Positions 15,579-24,015 of a stretch of DNA of 34,503 nt are shown one piece after another. The notes beneath the pieces are model-generated. The model was not told the origin of the DNA and made no database searches. It was given only the letters and a program-made list of their open reading frames with translations. This stretch comes from Oscillospiraceae bacterium (GTDB taxonomy: Bacteria > Bacillota > Clostridia > Oscillospirales > Oscillospiraceae), in contig JAFXAW010000020.1 in NCBI GenBank assembly GCA_017522015.1, positions 1 through 34,503 on the forward strand, given 5' to 3'. The stretch's first letter is position 1, and each line of letters starts with the position of its first letter. The position numbers and the translations under genes are program-made.

Positions 15579-16604
15579 ATGAACCGAAACATGTTTTTGA
15601 CAGACCTCGGCAAGCTCCTGTCCTTCATGACGGAGGAGGAGCGCGCGCGGACGCTGCGCGAGTACGAGCGGAGGCTGGAGGAGGCGGGGCCGGAGGGTGA
15701 GCAGCTGCTGCTCGCCGAATACGGCTCGGCCACGAAGGTCGCGGTGGAGATTTTCCGCGCGTACAAGCTTGGCGAGCCGGTTTTCCCCGCCGGCGAGGAC
15801 GAAGCCGAAGCTGCGCCGGAGGACGAATTCGAAGACGGGACCGAAACGCTCTGTGATGCGGAAGAGGAAGTCGAAGCGGAAGTGCCGGTTGAGGTTGAAG
15901 CCGAAACCGAAACCGGGGCAGAGGCCGAAGTTGAGAGCGAAGTCGAGGCGGAGACGGAAGTTGAAGTTGAAGCTGAACCGGAAATTGAAGCCGAAGCCGA
16001 ACCGGAATCGGAAACTGAAGTCGAGGCGGAAGTTGCGGAAGAAGCCGAAGAGGAAGCCCCTGTCGAGGCGGAAGTCGAAGCCGAACCGGAGATCGAAGTT
16101 GAGCCGGTGGCCGAAGCTGTGCCGGAGGTCGCGGTCAAGGCGGACGCTGCGCCGGAGCGCGAGCCCGTTTTTGTGGAACTGCCGCCTCCGCCGGAGTTTT
16201 TGATCCCCAAGGCTGCGCCGGAGCCGGACACCGAGCTGATGGAATACAGGATTCCGGGCTGGGCGGTTGCGCTGGTGATGCTGTTCACCTGCTGGCTGTG
16301 GATTCCGCTGATCGTGGTGCAATATGCGCTGGCGATTGTGCTGTTCGCCGTGTTCCTTGCGCTGGCGCTCGTCTGTGTCGCCGGCTGCGGCGGACTTGTC
16401 ATCAGCGCGATATGGGCCTTTGACAAGATTCCGGATGCCTTATTGATGATCGGCGCGGCGGCCATTCTGCTGGCGATCGGCCTTGTGCTGCTGTGGTTTG
16501 CAATCTGGCTGCTGATTGTCCTCCTGCGGCTGATCACCGCGGGCATCCGCGGAACCTATCGCGGCATTTTCCGCCGCAAGACCGGAAAGGAGCGTGCGCG
16601 ATGA
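15579..16604 (+). CDS. HAAS/DUF1700-like membrane protein with a long Glu-rich linker
   Basis: A 341-residue protein in three parts. Residues 1-65 (FLTDLGKLLSFMTEEERARTLREYERRL, then AEYGSATKVAVEI) resemble the HAAS/DUF1700 helical module. Residues about 72-187 form an almost uninterrupted Glu/Ala/Val run dominated by E-A-E and E-V-E repeats. Residues 227-322 contain three or four hydrophobic helices, followed by a basic tail (FRRKTGKERAR). DUF1700 proteins usually lack such an acidic insert and usually follow a PadR regulator, absent here. The start follows GAAGGAGAG. It overlaps the downstream DUF4097 gene (ATGA). The role is probably in envelope-stress signalling or membrane organisation, inferred from the family only. 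Confidence 0.72.
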   Translation: MNRNMFLTDLGKLLSFMTEEERARTLREYERRLEEAGPEGEQLLLAEYGSATKVAVEIFRAYKLGEPVFPAGEDEAEAAPEDEFEDGTETLCDAEEEVEAEVPVEVEAETETGAEAEVESEVEAETEVEVEAEPEIEAEAEPESETEVEAEVAEEAEEEAPVEAEVEAEPEIEVEPVAEAVPEVAVKADAAPEREPVFVELPPPPEFLIPKAAPEPDTELMEYRIPGWAVALVMLFTCWLWIPLIVVQYALAIVLFAVFLALALVCVAGCGGLVISAIWAFDKIPDALLMIGAAAILLAIGLVLLWFAIWLLIVLLRLITAGIRGTYRGIFRRKTGKERAR

Positions 16605-17437
16605 AAACCGTTTGGAGAATCGTTCTGATTCTTGCCGGCATTTTGGTGCTGCTTGGCGTCGCGACGATGGCCGTGTCGCTGTTTTCGGGCGGCGGCATCG
16701 GCGATCTGCGCAATCGCGTGATGCTGACCAATTATCATCAGAGTTTTGAAGCCGAAGAAGTGCAGACGCTGCATGTGGAAGCGCTCGTGGGCGAAGTGAC
16801 CGTTGTGCGCGGCGAGGAGCTGCGCGTCGAGGCGAAAAACGTCATCGAAAACGGCTTTTTCTGCACGCTGGAGGACGGCTGCCTCACCGTTCGGGAGCAG
16901 GAAAACGTTTCCTGGGCGGACAAGCTCTCGCGCCTTCTGCTGCTGCGGCGGAACACGCCGAAGATCTGCATCTATCTGCCGGCGGAGCTGAATCTTGCGC
17001 AGGCGGATTTGCAACTGCAGGCCGGCAGCGCGCAGATTGAGGGGCTGGATGCGCAGAATCTGAAGATTGAAATGCAGGCCGGTGTGCTGACAGCGACGCA
17101 GCTTTCGGCGCAGGAGGCGGAGATCGCGCTCTCCGCGGGCACGATGGAGCTTTTGGGGCTGCAGGCACAGACGCTGCGGCTGCGCGCCGACGCGGGCAAT
17201 GTGAAGCTGCAGGCGGCGGTTGAAAGCTATTGCAGCGTGGACGTGGCGGCCGGAACGGCTGCGCTGACGCTCTCTGGCAGCGCGGCGGACTACACCGCGC
17301 GCATTTCCGCGGGCGCGGGCAAAGTTACCTGCGACGGCCACAGTTACAGCGCCGGGTATGCAACGCTCGGCCAGGGCGCAAAGACGCTCTCTCTGCAAAA
17401 CGGCGCCGGAAGCATCCTCGTGGATTTCGCGGGCTAA
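16601..17437 (+). CDS. DUF4097-family beta-helix protein (putative adhesin), membrane anchored
   Basis: A 278-residue protein with an N-terminal membrane segment (VWRIVLILAGILVLLGVATMAVSLF) and an exported part built from short repeating strands: LHVEALVGEVTVVRG, ADLQLQAGSAQIEG, KIEMQAGVLTATQ, EIALSAGTMELLG, LRADAGNVKLQ, VDVAAGTAALTLSG. This is the pattern of DUF4097/DUF4098, predicted as a right-handed beta-helix. It commonly follows a DUF1700/HAAS gene, as here, where the start overlaps the upstream stop. Function is not established for the family. A strong terminator closes the operon 18 bp after the stop. Confidence 0.83.
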   Translation: MKTVWRIVLILAGILVLLGVATMAVSLFSGGGIGDLRNRVMLTNYHQSFEAEEVQTLHVEALVGEVTVVRGEELRVEAKNVIENGFFCTLEDGCLTVREQENVSWADKLSRLLLLRRNTPKICIYLPAELNLAQADLQLQAGSAQIEGLDAQNLKIEMQAGVLTATQLSAQEAEIALSAGTMELLGLQAQTLRLRADAGNVKLQAAVESYCSVDVAAGTAALTLSGSAADYTARISAGAGKVTCDGHSYSAGYATLGQGAKTLSLQNGAGSILVDFAG

Positions 17438-17454
17438 GGCAAAACGGAAATAAG

Positions 17455-17492
17455 AAATCCCCCTGCCGCTTTCGCGGCGGGGGGATTTTTTT
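17455..17492 (+). terminator. Strong intrinsic terminator after the DUF4097 gene
   Basis: AAATCCCCC-TGCCGC pairs with GCGGCGGGGGGATTT around TTTC and runs into a seven-base T-tract (17486-17492). Confidence 0.9.
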
Positions 17493-17559
17493 GTTTGCAA
17501 ATGCGGCGGGGGGGTTATAAAACAGCAGCAGGGACGGCATTCAATTTGCTGCCCCGGTC

Positions 17560-17589
17560 TTGCCAAGGGCGTTTTTTGCGTGATATGAT
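17560..17589 (+). promoter_or_regulatory. Sigma-A-like promoter of the small membrane protein gene
   Basis: TTGCCA (17560-17565), 18 bp, TATGAT (17584-17589), with an extended -10 TG. Confidence 0.55.
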
Positions 17590-17636
17590 GTAATTGTTAT
17601 GGACTGATAAATTGGAATTGGAAAGGATGGCGGTAC

Positions 17637-18104
17637 ATGAAAAAAAGTGTTTTAGTGTTACTATCCCTTGTTCCTGTTGCCGTAGGATGGTTGGTGAACG
17701 TTCTGATTGCGGTTCCGGTGATCGGTACGGTGGGTTTCTACCTGTTTCCTCTGCTTACAACAGTCTTTTGGTTTTTTCTTGGCAGGCAGTATGCCCGCAA
17801 ATGGAAGGCCGGGCCGGCCGTGCTGATCGCGCATGGGATCGGCGTTTGCTCGCTGCTGGTTTACCTTTGGCAGTTTTTGCTTGAAACAGATGCAACAAGA
17901 AATTTGGCCTTGGCGGTATTTTCCCAGATGTATTCCGCTTCTGTTCCGCTGTATTTGTTCCGCGGGATCGCGTCGCTTTTTGAAAGTCAGCCGAATTATG
18001 CGGGGAGAGCATCCATGCTTGCGCTGCAGCTTATTGGCCTGATTTACATGGTAATTGTGTTTTCCGTCGGTGTGCTTTTGGAAAAGAAACGGATGAAAAA
18101 ATAA
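17637..18104 (+). CDS. Small multi-pass membrane protein of unknown function
   Basis: A 155-residue protein that I do not recognise. It shows four hydrophobic segments: about 4-24 (with VPVAVGWLVNVLIAVPV), 29-48 (VGFYLFPLLTTVFWFFLG), 60-80 (AVLIAHGIGVCSLLVYLWQF) and 128-148 (LALQLIGLIYMVIVFSVGVLL). It ends in a basic tail, EKKRMKK, expected in the cytoplasm. The ATG is preceded by GGAAAGGATGG and by a promoter of its own. It stands alone. Codon usage is somewhat less GC-rich than in its neighbours. No conserved charged residues within the helices point to transport. Confidence 0.72.
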   Translation: MKKSVLVLLSLVPVAVGWLVNVLIAVPVIGTVGFYLFPLLTTVFWFFLGRQYARKWKAGPAVLIAHGIGVCSLLVYLWQFLLETDATRNLALAVFSQMYSASVPLYLFRGIASLFESQPNYAGRASMLALQLIGLIYMVIVFSVGVLLEKKRMKK

Positions 18105-18202
18105 TCCGCATAAATAAACAGAGGGAAAGGCTGCGCTTCCGTGCGCCGCATGGTGTAGGGCATGATGCGGTTTTTCACCGCGGCGCGGCAGCGCAAACAA
18201 AA

Positions 18203-18231
18203 ATGGCGCGTATCGCATGGATACGCGCCAT
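18203..18231 (-). terminator. Terminator of the MATE gene
   Basis: On the minus strand a perfect 12-bp stem (ATGGCGCGTATC with its complement, loop CATGC) runs into ATTTTTGTTTG. Confidence 0.82.
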
Positions 18232-18289
18232 AAACTGTTTTACGGACACTCCGCCTTCGCGGGCTTGCTTTTTATATCCGGGGGAGGCG

Positions 18290-19711
18290 TTAAGCCTCCT
18301 TCGCCCTGGCGTCAATATCGTTGATGATGTTCTTCGCCCAGAAGCCGGAGCGCAGCATCGGAACCGCGATGCCGACCTTGATGAGGTCAGAGAACTGCAC
18401 GATGAAATAAATGGCGAAGATGGACAGCGACGTGTGGCTGCACAGCAGCCAGGAAAGAATCACCGGGATGCACCAGGTGTAAACGCTGTCAAACAGCATG
18501 GTGACGAAGGTGCGGCCGCCGGAGCGGATGGTGAAATAGGCGCCGTGGATGTAAGAATGGATGGGCAGCGTCATGCCCATGACGATCAGGAACCACTGGG
18601 CAAGATCGCGCACGTCCTGCTCGGTGTTATACATGCGCGGCACGAGGCCGGACAAGGCGATGGCGATGGCGCCGATGACGATGTGACTCAAAACGGTGAA
18701 GCACAGCAGCTTGCGGTCCACGTCCTTGGCCTCCTCAATCTCACCCGCGCCAAGCTTCTGCCCGACGAGGATGCTCACGGCGTTGCCCGAGGCCATCATG
18801 ATGATGCTGAAAAGCTGCCAGGCGGTGGACTGGATGTTCATCGCCGCCACGACGTTCAGACCGTGCGTGGAGTAGTTGCGGTTGATGAAAGTCGTGCCGA
18901 AGGACCAGAGCGCCTCGTTGATGAGCAGCGGCCAGCCCTTGACCACAACGCGGCCCACGAGCGCGGCGGGGATGCGGAAAAAGTTCCGGTAAAGCCCCGG
19001 CACGAAGGGGAAGCGTTTTGCCTTCAGGTGCGTGTAGATCACGACGATGACCAGCTCGACATAGCGGGCGAGGACGGTGGCGAGCGCCGCGCCGCGCACG
19101 CCCAGCGCCGGGAAGCCGAGCTTGCCGAAGATCAGCAGCCAGTTGAAGGTGAGGTTGATGATGATTGCGCAGACGCTTGCGATCATGGAGATAACCGTTT
19201 CGCCGCACTCACGCAGCGTGCCGGCGTAGCACTGCACGATGAAGAAGGGCGGCAGACCCCAGAGGATGATGCGGATGTAGCTGAGGGTGCAGTCGAGTAT
19301 GTACGTGGTGTCCACGCCCGAGTTGGCCTGGTTATCCAGGAAGAGCAGCGCGAGATCCTTGCCGGCGTAGACGAAGATGAGCGTCACGACCACCGTGGTC
19401 AGCAGGCCGAAAATCAGCTTGATGCGCGTGGTGCAGCGCATGCCCTCATAATCGCCGTTGCCGAAATACTGCGCGCCGAAGATGCTTGCAGCGGACATGC
19501 CGCCGAAGATAATCATGTTGTAAACAAAGAAAAGCTGGTTGGCGATGGCCACGCCGGACATCTGCGCCGTGCCGAGTGCGCCGACCATGATGTTGTCGAG
19601 CAGGTTGACAAAGCTCGTCACACCCTGCTGCACAATCATGGGGATAATCAGCGCGATGACCATTCGATAGAATGCCCGCGTGCCGAAATATTTGCCTAAA
19701 CGCTGTTTCAT
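18290..19711 (-). CDS. MATE-family multidrug/metabolite efflux transporter
   Basis: A 473-residue, about 12-helix exporter of the MATE family, which uses a sodium or proton gradient to expel organic cations or metabolites. Signatures include ALIIPMIVQQGVTSFVNLLDNIMVG in helix 1, GMSAASIFGAQYFGNGDYEGMRC in helix 2/loop, NLTFNWLLIFGKLGFPALGVRGAALATVLAR, and the second-half repeat INEALWSFGTTFINRNYS with AMNIQSTAWQLF. I start at ATG 19711 (KQRLGKYF); the best purine-rich site, AAAGG, is about 14 bases away, so a different start slightly upstream is possible. It is a single gene with its own promoter and terminator. Substrate cannot be assigned. Confidence 0.92.
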   Translation of the reverse strand: MKQRLGKYFGTRAFYRMVIALIIPMIVQQGVTSFVNLLDNIMVGALGTAQMSGVAIANQLFFVYNMIIFGGMSAASIFGAQYFGNGDYEGMRCTTRIKLIFGLLTTVVVTLIFVYAGKDLALLFLDNQANSGVDTTYILDCTLSYIRIILWGLPPFFIVQCYAGTLRECGETVISMIASVCAIIINLTFNWLLIFGKLGFPALGVRGAALATVLARYVELVIVVIYTHLKAKRFPFVPGLYRNFFRIPAALVGRVVVKGWPLLINEALWSFGTTFINRNYSTHGLNVVAAMNIQSTAWQLFSIIMMASGNAVSILVGQKLGAGEIEEAKDVDRKLLCFTVLSHIVIGAIAIALSGLVPRMYNTEQDVRDLAQWFLIVMGMTLPIHSYIHGAYFTIRSGGRTFVTMLFDSVYTWCIPVILSWLLCSHTSLSIFAIYFIVQFSDLIKVGIAVPMLRSGFWAKNIINDIDARAKEA

Positions 19712-19749
19712 TTCTGTCCATCGAACCTTTCTGATGAGATAACCCAACT

Positions 19750-19778
19750 ATCTTAGCAGAACTGAAACGGAAAATCAA
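19750..19778 (-). promoter_or_regulatory. Sigma-A promoter of the MATE gene
   Basis: On the minus strand TTGATT (19778-19773), 17 bp, TAAGAT (19755-19750), with an extended -10 TGC before it. Confidence 0.7.
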
Positions 19779-19810
19779 GCGCGGGGGAAAGATTACTGCG
19801 CGCAAAGTGC

Positions 19811-19843
19811 AAAAAAAGGCCGCCTCGAAAAGAGGCGGCCTTT
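19811..19843 (-). terminator. Terminator of the bicupin gene
   Basis: On the minus strand AAAGGCCGCCTC pairs perfectly with GAGGCGGCCTTT, followed by a seven-base T-run. Confidence 0.9.
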
Positions 19844-19862
19844 GTCTGTTTCGGGGAAGGGC

Positions 19863-20855
19863 TTATTTCATGCCGATGCTTTCAATCTGGATGTCAAAGC
19901 GCTTCTTGAGCGCATCGACGGTCTCCTTCGTGAGACGCGCGGGGTCGTGATGCTTGATGGCCTCATAGCTCTGCAGGAACAGGGACCAGTAGCTCTGCCC
20001 GCCGGTGTCGTACATCTCGGTCTTCTCCAGAACCTCGATGCTGCGCGGGGCGTAGCGCGGCGCGATGACGACGCACTCGTCATCCGCGATGAATTCCTTG
20101 CCCGCGATGGTGAACTTCACCTTGCCGCTGCGGACGTAGAACACTTCCTTCAGCGTCGGATACTGGATCCACTGGGCGGTGAAGCCCGGCTCCATGACGG
20201 CGCAGTTGAGCTCCTTGATGCCGGAGTTCTCCCAGCGCTCGATGATCACGCGCATGCTCACGCCGGGGAATTCATAGGCCGCGTGCGGACGGTTGACATT
20301 CTTGATGCCGTAGCAATCCTCGGGCGCGACGTCCTTGAACAGGAAGGGCTCGATGGCATAGGAGTCCATACGGCCGCGGGCATTCAGGGCGTTGAGCTCC
20401 GGATCGTTTGCCAGCTCGGGCATATACTGCTTGACTCTGGCCACATCGTCAAACTCCGTGTAAAGCTCATGGTCGTGGAAGGTGCCGCGCCACTTGGTCT
20501 CTTCAAAATAATAGAAGCCGTGGGCCTGGCCGGGGCGGAGGTGCACGATGTCGCCCTTCACGGCCTTGGCACGCATGCCGTCAATGTAAAGATAGATGCT
20601 GCCGCTGTCCACGAAGAAGGTTTCGTGGCTGTGATAGTGGAAGTGGGGCATCTGGGTGATGTCGGGGTCGGCGTTCTTATCAGTCGGATGCATCCGGCTG
20701 TCATGGAAGCGGTAAAGTCTGTGCGGGCCTTCTTCGTCAACGACCTTGATGACGTCGGAAGCGGCCTTGCCGTCCGGACGCACACTGTGGCCGACGCGGC
20801 CGGTCCAGGTTTCCCGCAGGGTTTTCAGGTCAACCATAAATTCGTTCTTTTCCAT
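19863..20855 (-). CDS. Bicupin-domain protein
   Basis: A 330-residue protein with two cupin barrels. In the first, HYHSHETFFVDSGSIYLYIDG (about 73-93, quoted in part) carries the HxH..E metal ligands, and GDIVHLRPGQAHGF near 101-114 supplies the last His. In the second, YPTLKEVFYVRSGKVKFTIAG with ECVVIAPRYAPRSIEV has the same fold pattern but no metal-binding histidines. This resembles cupin isomerases or dioxygenase-like sugar enzymes, with one active and one degenerate barrel. No substrate can be inferred. The start follows GGAAAGGAAGGA. It has its own promoter and a strong terminator, so it is monocistronic. Confidence 0.85.
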   Translation of the reverse strand: MEKNEFMVDLKTLRETWTGRVGHSVRPDGKAASDVIKVVDEEGPHRLYRFHDSRMHPTDKNADPDITQMPHFHYHSHETFFVDSGSIYLYIDGMRAKAVKGDIVHLRPGQAHGFYYFEETKWRGTFHDHELYTEFDDVARVKQYMPELANDPELNALNARGRMDSYAIEPFLFKDVAPEDCYGIKNVNRPHAAYEFPGVSMRVIIERWENSGIKELNCAVMEPGFTAQWIQYPTLKEVFYVRSGKVKFTIAGKEFIADDECVVIAPRYAPRSIEVLEKTEMYDTGGQSYWSLFLQSYEAIKHHDPARLTKETVDALKKRFDIQIESIGMK

Positions 20856-20887
20856 GGGATTCCTTCCTTTCCGTTGTGTATAGCACT

Positions 20888-20916
20888 ATCCTAACCCAGA
20901 CGGCAGTTTCTGTCAA
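20888..20916 (-). promoter_or_regulatory. Sigma-A promoter of the bicupin gene
   Basis: On the minus strand TTGACA (20916-20911), 17 bp, TAGGAT (20893-20888). Confidence 0.78.
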
Positions 20917-20924
20917 GCGGATGC

Positions 20925-21205
20925 ACCGTGGGGAGATGGGGTGGAGCGGAGAGATGAGTGCGGCGGCGCGGGGAGGTGAGGAGATTGGGAGGAGCGGAGG
21001 TGTAAAGAGAGCGGCGGGAGATGAGGTGGAGGGGGAAACGGAAGGAGAGGAGCCATGGGGCGGAGATGCGCCTGCCGGGGAGCGGAGGGGGAACGGATAT
21101 GAGGGGAGACTTGCTGCGGCGCGGGGAGGGGATGGAGTGGAGCGGAGAAGCGAGAGGCGTGGGAAGGAGAGAAGCTGCGGGAGAGTGCTGCGGCGCGGCG
21201 CGAAA
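20925..21205. other. Strand-asymmetric purine-rich tract
   Basis: About 280 bp in which the plus strand is overwhelmingly G and A, with recurring GGAGCGGAG and GCGGCGCGGGGAGG motifs (the latter at about 20960 and 21115). Open frames through it have no coding character. It lies between the bicupin promoter and the Liv operon terminator. Confidence 0.6.
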
Positions 21206-21235
21206 AACCGGGGCGGCCACAAGGCCGCCCCGGTT
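21203..21235 (-). terminator. Terminator of the Liv operon
   Basis: On the minus strand AACCGGGGCGGCC pairs perfectly with GGCCGCCCCGGTT around TTGT and continues TTTCG. Confidence 0.87.
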
Positions 21236-21251
21236 GGTGCATGGCAAATAT

Positions 21252-21968
21252 TTACTTTCCGCTGCCGAGGTAGGCGGCTTTGACATCGTCGTTTTCCAGC
21301 AGCTCTCTGCCGGTGCCGGACATGGTGATTCTTCCGGTTTCCATGACGTAGGCCCAGTCCGCCGTCTTGAGCGCCATATTGGCGTTCTGCTCGATCAGCA
21401 GCACGGTCACGCCCTGCTTATTGATCTCACGGATGATGTCAAAAATTCCCTTGACGATCAGCGGCGCGAGGCCCAGCGAGGGCTCATCCATCATGATGAT
21501 CTTCGGTCTGCTCATCAGCGCGCGGCCGACTGCCAGCATCTGCTGCTCGCCGCCGGAGAGCGTGCCGCCCGCCTGCCAGGAACGCTCCTTCAGACGCGGG
21601 AAGAGATCGTAGACCCAGTTGAGGTCATCGGTCAGATCGTCCTTGCGGAGATAGGCGCCGATGCGCAGATTCTCCAGCACGGTCAGGTCGGGGAAGATGC
21701 GCCGCCCCTCGGGCACGAGGATGACGCCCTTTTGCACGATGCTGCTCGGGTCCGCGCCGGTGATGTCCGCGCCATTGAAGCTGATTTTGCCGGTTTTCGG
21801 CTTCACGAGGCCCGCGATGGTGCGCAGCGTGGAGCTTTTGCCCGCGCCGTTGGCGCCGATGAGCGTGACAATCTCGCCGGCGGGCACGTCAAAGCTGATG
21901 CCCTTGACGGCTTCAATGCCGCCGTAATTGACCTTCAGATCCTGTACGCTGAGTATGATCTCACTCAT
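21252..21968 (-). CDS. livF: Branched-chain amino acid ABC transporter ATPase LivF
   Basis: A 238-residue ATPase, last gene of the Liv operon. Walker A GANGAGKSS, the LivF-type segment ILVPEGRRIFPDLTVLENL, signature LSGGEQQMLAVGRAL, Walker B IIMMDEPSLGLAP and switch region LLIEQNA (where LivF has Gln-Asn-Ala following Glu) are all present. With LivG it drives import through LivH/LivM. Its start overlaps the end of livG by eight bases, and the operon terminator follows the stop by about 17 bp. Length is normal for the family. Confidence 0.95.
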   Translation of the reverse strand: MSEIILSVQDLKVNYGGIEAVKGISFDVPAGEIVTLIGANGAGKSSTLRTIAGLVKPKTGKISFNGADITGADPSSIVQKGVILVPEGRRIFPDLTVLENLRIGAYLRKDDLTDDLNWVYDLFPRLKERSWQAGGTLSGGEQQMLAVGRALMSRPKIIMMDEPSLGLAPLIVKGIFDIIREINKQGVTVLLIEQNANMALKTADWAYVMETGRITMSGTGRELLENDDVKAAYLGSGK

Positions 21969-22812
21969 CTTCCGCCACCCCCAGATATGCGTCGATCACG
22001 CGCTGATTGGACTGAATCTCCTCCGGAATGCCCTGCGCGATCTCACTGCCGAAGTCGATGACATAAATATAATCGGATATGCGCATGACCAGATCCATGT
22101 GGTGCTCAATGAGGAACACGGTCAGGTCATATTTCTCGCGGATCTGCCGGATAAAAGCGCCGAGCTCCTGCGTTTCCTGCGGGTTCATGCCGGCGGCCGG
22201 CTCGTCCAGAAGCAGCAGCTTCGGATCGGTTGCCAGCGCGCGCGCAATCTCCAGCCGGCGCTGCAGGCCGTAGGGCAGGCTGGTGGCCAGCTCGTCCTTG
22301 AATTTGTCCAGCCCCTGCTCCTCCAGCAGCGCCAGCGTCTCTTCCCGCATGCGCTTTTCCTCACTCGCGTTGCCGCGGAAGGTGGCGGAAAAGACGTTTT
22401 GCTTGGCGCGCATATGCTTGGCGATGAGCACGTTGTCAAACACCGTCATGCTCTTCCAGAGCCGGATGTTCTGGAAGGTGCGCGCGATGCCGAGGCCGGT
22501 GATGGCATCGGGCGTGGGGTTGAGCGTTCTCTCGTGCAGATAAAGCTCTGCGTTCTCGCCCTTGTACTGCTTTTTCATCTTGCCGGTGGGGTGCGCGCAG
22601 ACGATGGGCTTATCCATGAAGGACACCTTGCCGTTCGTCGGCTGATACACGCCGGTGATGCAGTTGAACGCGGTGGTTTTGCCCGCGCCGTTCGGGCCGA
22701 TGAGGGCGATGATCTTGCCCTCCGGAATCTCAAGCGTGAGGTTGTTGACGGCCACGACGCCGCCGAACTGCATGGTTACGTTTTCCACGCGCAGGACGGT
22801 GTTTTCACTCAT
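21961..22812 (-). CDS. livG: Branched-chain amino acid ABC transporter ATPase LivG
   Basis: A 283-residue ATPase. Walker A is GPNGAGKTT, the Q-loop region FQNIRLWKSMTVFDNVLIA, signature in the form LPYGLQRRLEIARALA, Walker B LLLDEPAAGMNPQE, and the switch His in LIEHHMDLVM, the exact LivG pattern. A stretch near residues 70-90 (GKMKKQYKGENAELYLHERTL, quoted in part of the protein's insert) is longer than in E. coli LivG. The gene overlaps livM upstream (ATGA) and livF downstream. The protein works as a heterodimer with LivF on the cytoplasmic face of the permease. Confidence 0.95.
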   Translation of the reverse strand: MSENTVLRVENVTMQFGGVVAVNNLTLEIPEGKIIALIGPNGAGKTTAFNCITGVYQPTNGKVSFMDKPIVCAHPTGKMKKQYKGENAELYLHERTLNPTPDAITGLGIARTFQNIRLWKSMTVFDNVLIAKHMRAKQNVFSATFRGNASEEKRMREETLALLEEQGLDKFKDELATSLPYGLQRRLEIARALATDPKLLLLDEPAAGMNPQETQELGAFIRQIREKYDLTVFLIEHHMDLVMRISDYIYVIDFGSEIAQGIPEEIQSNQRVIDAYLGVAEDE

Positions 22813-24002
22813 TTCGCATCAACCTCCTCCTGCGCCTGCGCCGCCTCAATCCGGGCGGCTTTGCGCTTTTTGAGTTTGTTCACAAGTCCGGTGAAGGAAA
22901 GCTCCTTATCGCCCATGATGCCCTTGGAGAAGAACAGCACGATGACCATGATGACGATGGAGAACACGACCTTGCGGAAGCCGTCCCGGAAAAACGGGAT
23001 GCTCACGCTGCCGATGCCGCCCTTGTCGAGGAAGCGCAGCCACCACTCGTTGCAGGCGATATACAGGAAGGCCGCGATGCAGCTTCCGGAAACGGAGCCG
23101 ATGCCGCCGATGACGACCATCAGCAGAATTTCATAGGTCATGGCCGTTGTGAAGGCCGTGGCCGCGACCGTGGTCTGGAACATGGCCAGCAGCGCGCCGC
23201 CCACGCCGGCGAAGAAGCTGGAGATGATAAACGAGAGCATCTTGTGGCGGAACAGGCTGATGCCCATCGCCTCGGCGGCGACCTCGTCATCGCGGATGGC
23301 CTTGAAGGCGCGGCCGTAGGACGAGTTGATGAGCAGCACGATGATGCCGATGCAGACCGTGACGATCAGGAAGGGGAAGACGGTTGCAAAGCTCAGCGAG
23401 CCGATTTTCATGTCCGCAAAGGTGGGGTACTTACGCAGCAGGTTCGAGCCGTTGGTGATCACGCCAAGGCCGTTCCACTGGAACACGGCGCGGATGATCT
23501 CCGCAAAGCCGAGCGTGGCGATGGCGAGATAGTCACTTTTCAAGCGCAGCACCGGGATGCCGATGAGCGCAGCGAAGATGGCCGCAACGACGCCGGCGAT
23601 GATGATCGCCACGATGGCGCCAAGCCAGTTGCCCGCGTTCTCGCCCAGGAGCTTGCCGATCTCCTCCGCGATGGAGAACTTGATCGCGCCGCCGCCGAAA
23701 TACTGGTAAACGGTGTCATGCTGATCTCTCGGGATGGAGAAGATGGAATAGGCATACGCGCCGATGAGCATGAAGCCCGCCTGGCCGAGGGAGAAAAGCC
23801 CCGTAAAGCCGTTGAGCAGGTTCATCGAAACGCAAAGCAGCGAATAGATCGCGCCCTTGCGCAGCACCGTCATGAGCATGAGCATGGAAGAGCCCGTGAC
23901 GAAGTTATCCAGCACGAACAGGATGGCATACAGCACAACGAGGCACACGATGGCGATATAGCTGCCGGTTTTGTTCTTTTTGGGCTGAAGAGTTGTATTC
24001 AT
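22809..24002 (-). CDS. livM: Branched-chain amino acid ABC transporter permease LivM
   Basis: A 397-residue inner-membrane permease with about ten hydrophobic segments. SLLCVSMNLLNGFTGLFSLGQAGFMLIGAY is the signature opening of LivM, and LRLKSDYLAIATLGFAEIIR plus YGRAFKAIRDDEVAAEAMGI form the conserved loop contacting the ATPases. The C-terminus is basic (KLKKRKAARIEAAQ). I start at ATG 24002, preceded by GAGGAGG; the frame continues upstream but only through low-complexity Ser/Arg coding and no better site. The stop overlaps the livG start, and livH ends 13 bp upstream. Confidence 0.93.
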   Translation of the reverse strand: MNTTLQPKKNKTGSYIAIVCLVVLYAILFVLDNFVTGSSMLMLMTVLRKGAIYSLLCVSMNLLNGFTGLFSLGQAGFMLIGAYAYSIFSIPRDQHDTVYQYFGGGAIKFSIAEEIGKLLGENAGNWLGAIVAIIIAGVVAAIFAALIGIPVLRLKSDYLAIATLGFAEIIRAVFQWNGLGVITNGSNLLRKYPTFADMKIGSLSFATVFPFLIVTVCIGIIVLLINSSYGRAFKAIRDDEVAAEAMGISLFRHKMLSFIISSFFAGVGGALLAMFQTTVAATAFTTAMTYEILLMVVIGGIGSVSGSCIAAFLYIACNEWWLRFLDKGGIGSVSIPFFRDGFRKVVFSIVIMVIVLFFSKGIMGDKELSFTGLVNKLKKRKAARIEAAQAQEEVDAK

Positions 24003-24015
24003 TCCGCGCACCTCC

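Noticed and set aside
15281-16546. Ser-rich protein (SASTS repeats) on the minus strand
   Set aside because: It is the complement of the Glu-rich codons of the HAAS-like gene and has no start signals.
18203-19699. A ~500-codon plus-strand frame opposite the MATE gene
   Set aside because: Its sequence is low-complexity His/Asp/Gly-rich and the minus-strand product is a clear MATE transporter.
23440-23460. tRNA T-loop-like GGTTCGAGCC
   Set aside because: It lies in the coding region of livM and no cloverleaf can be drawn around it.
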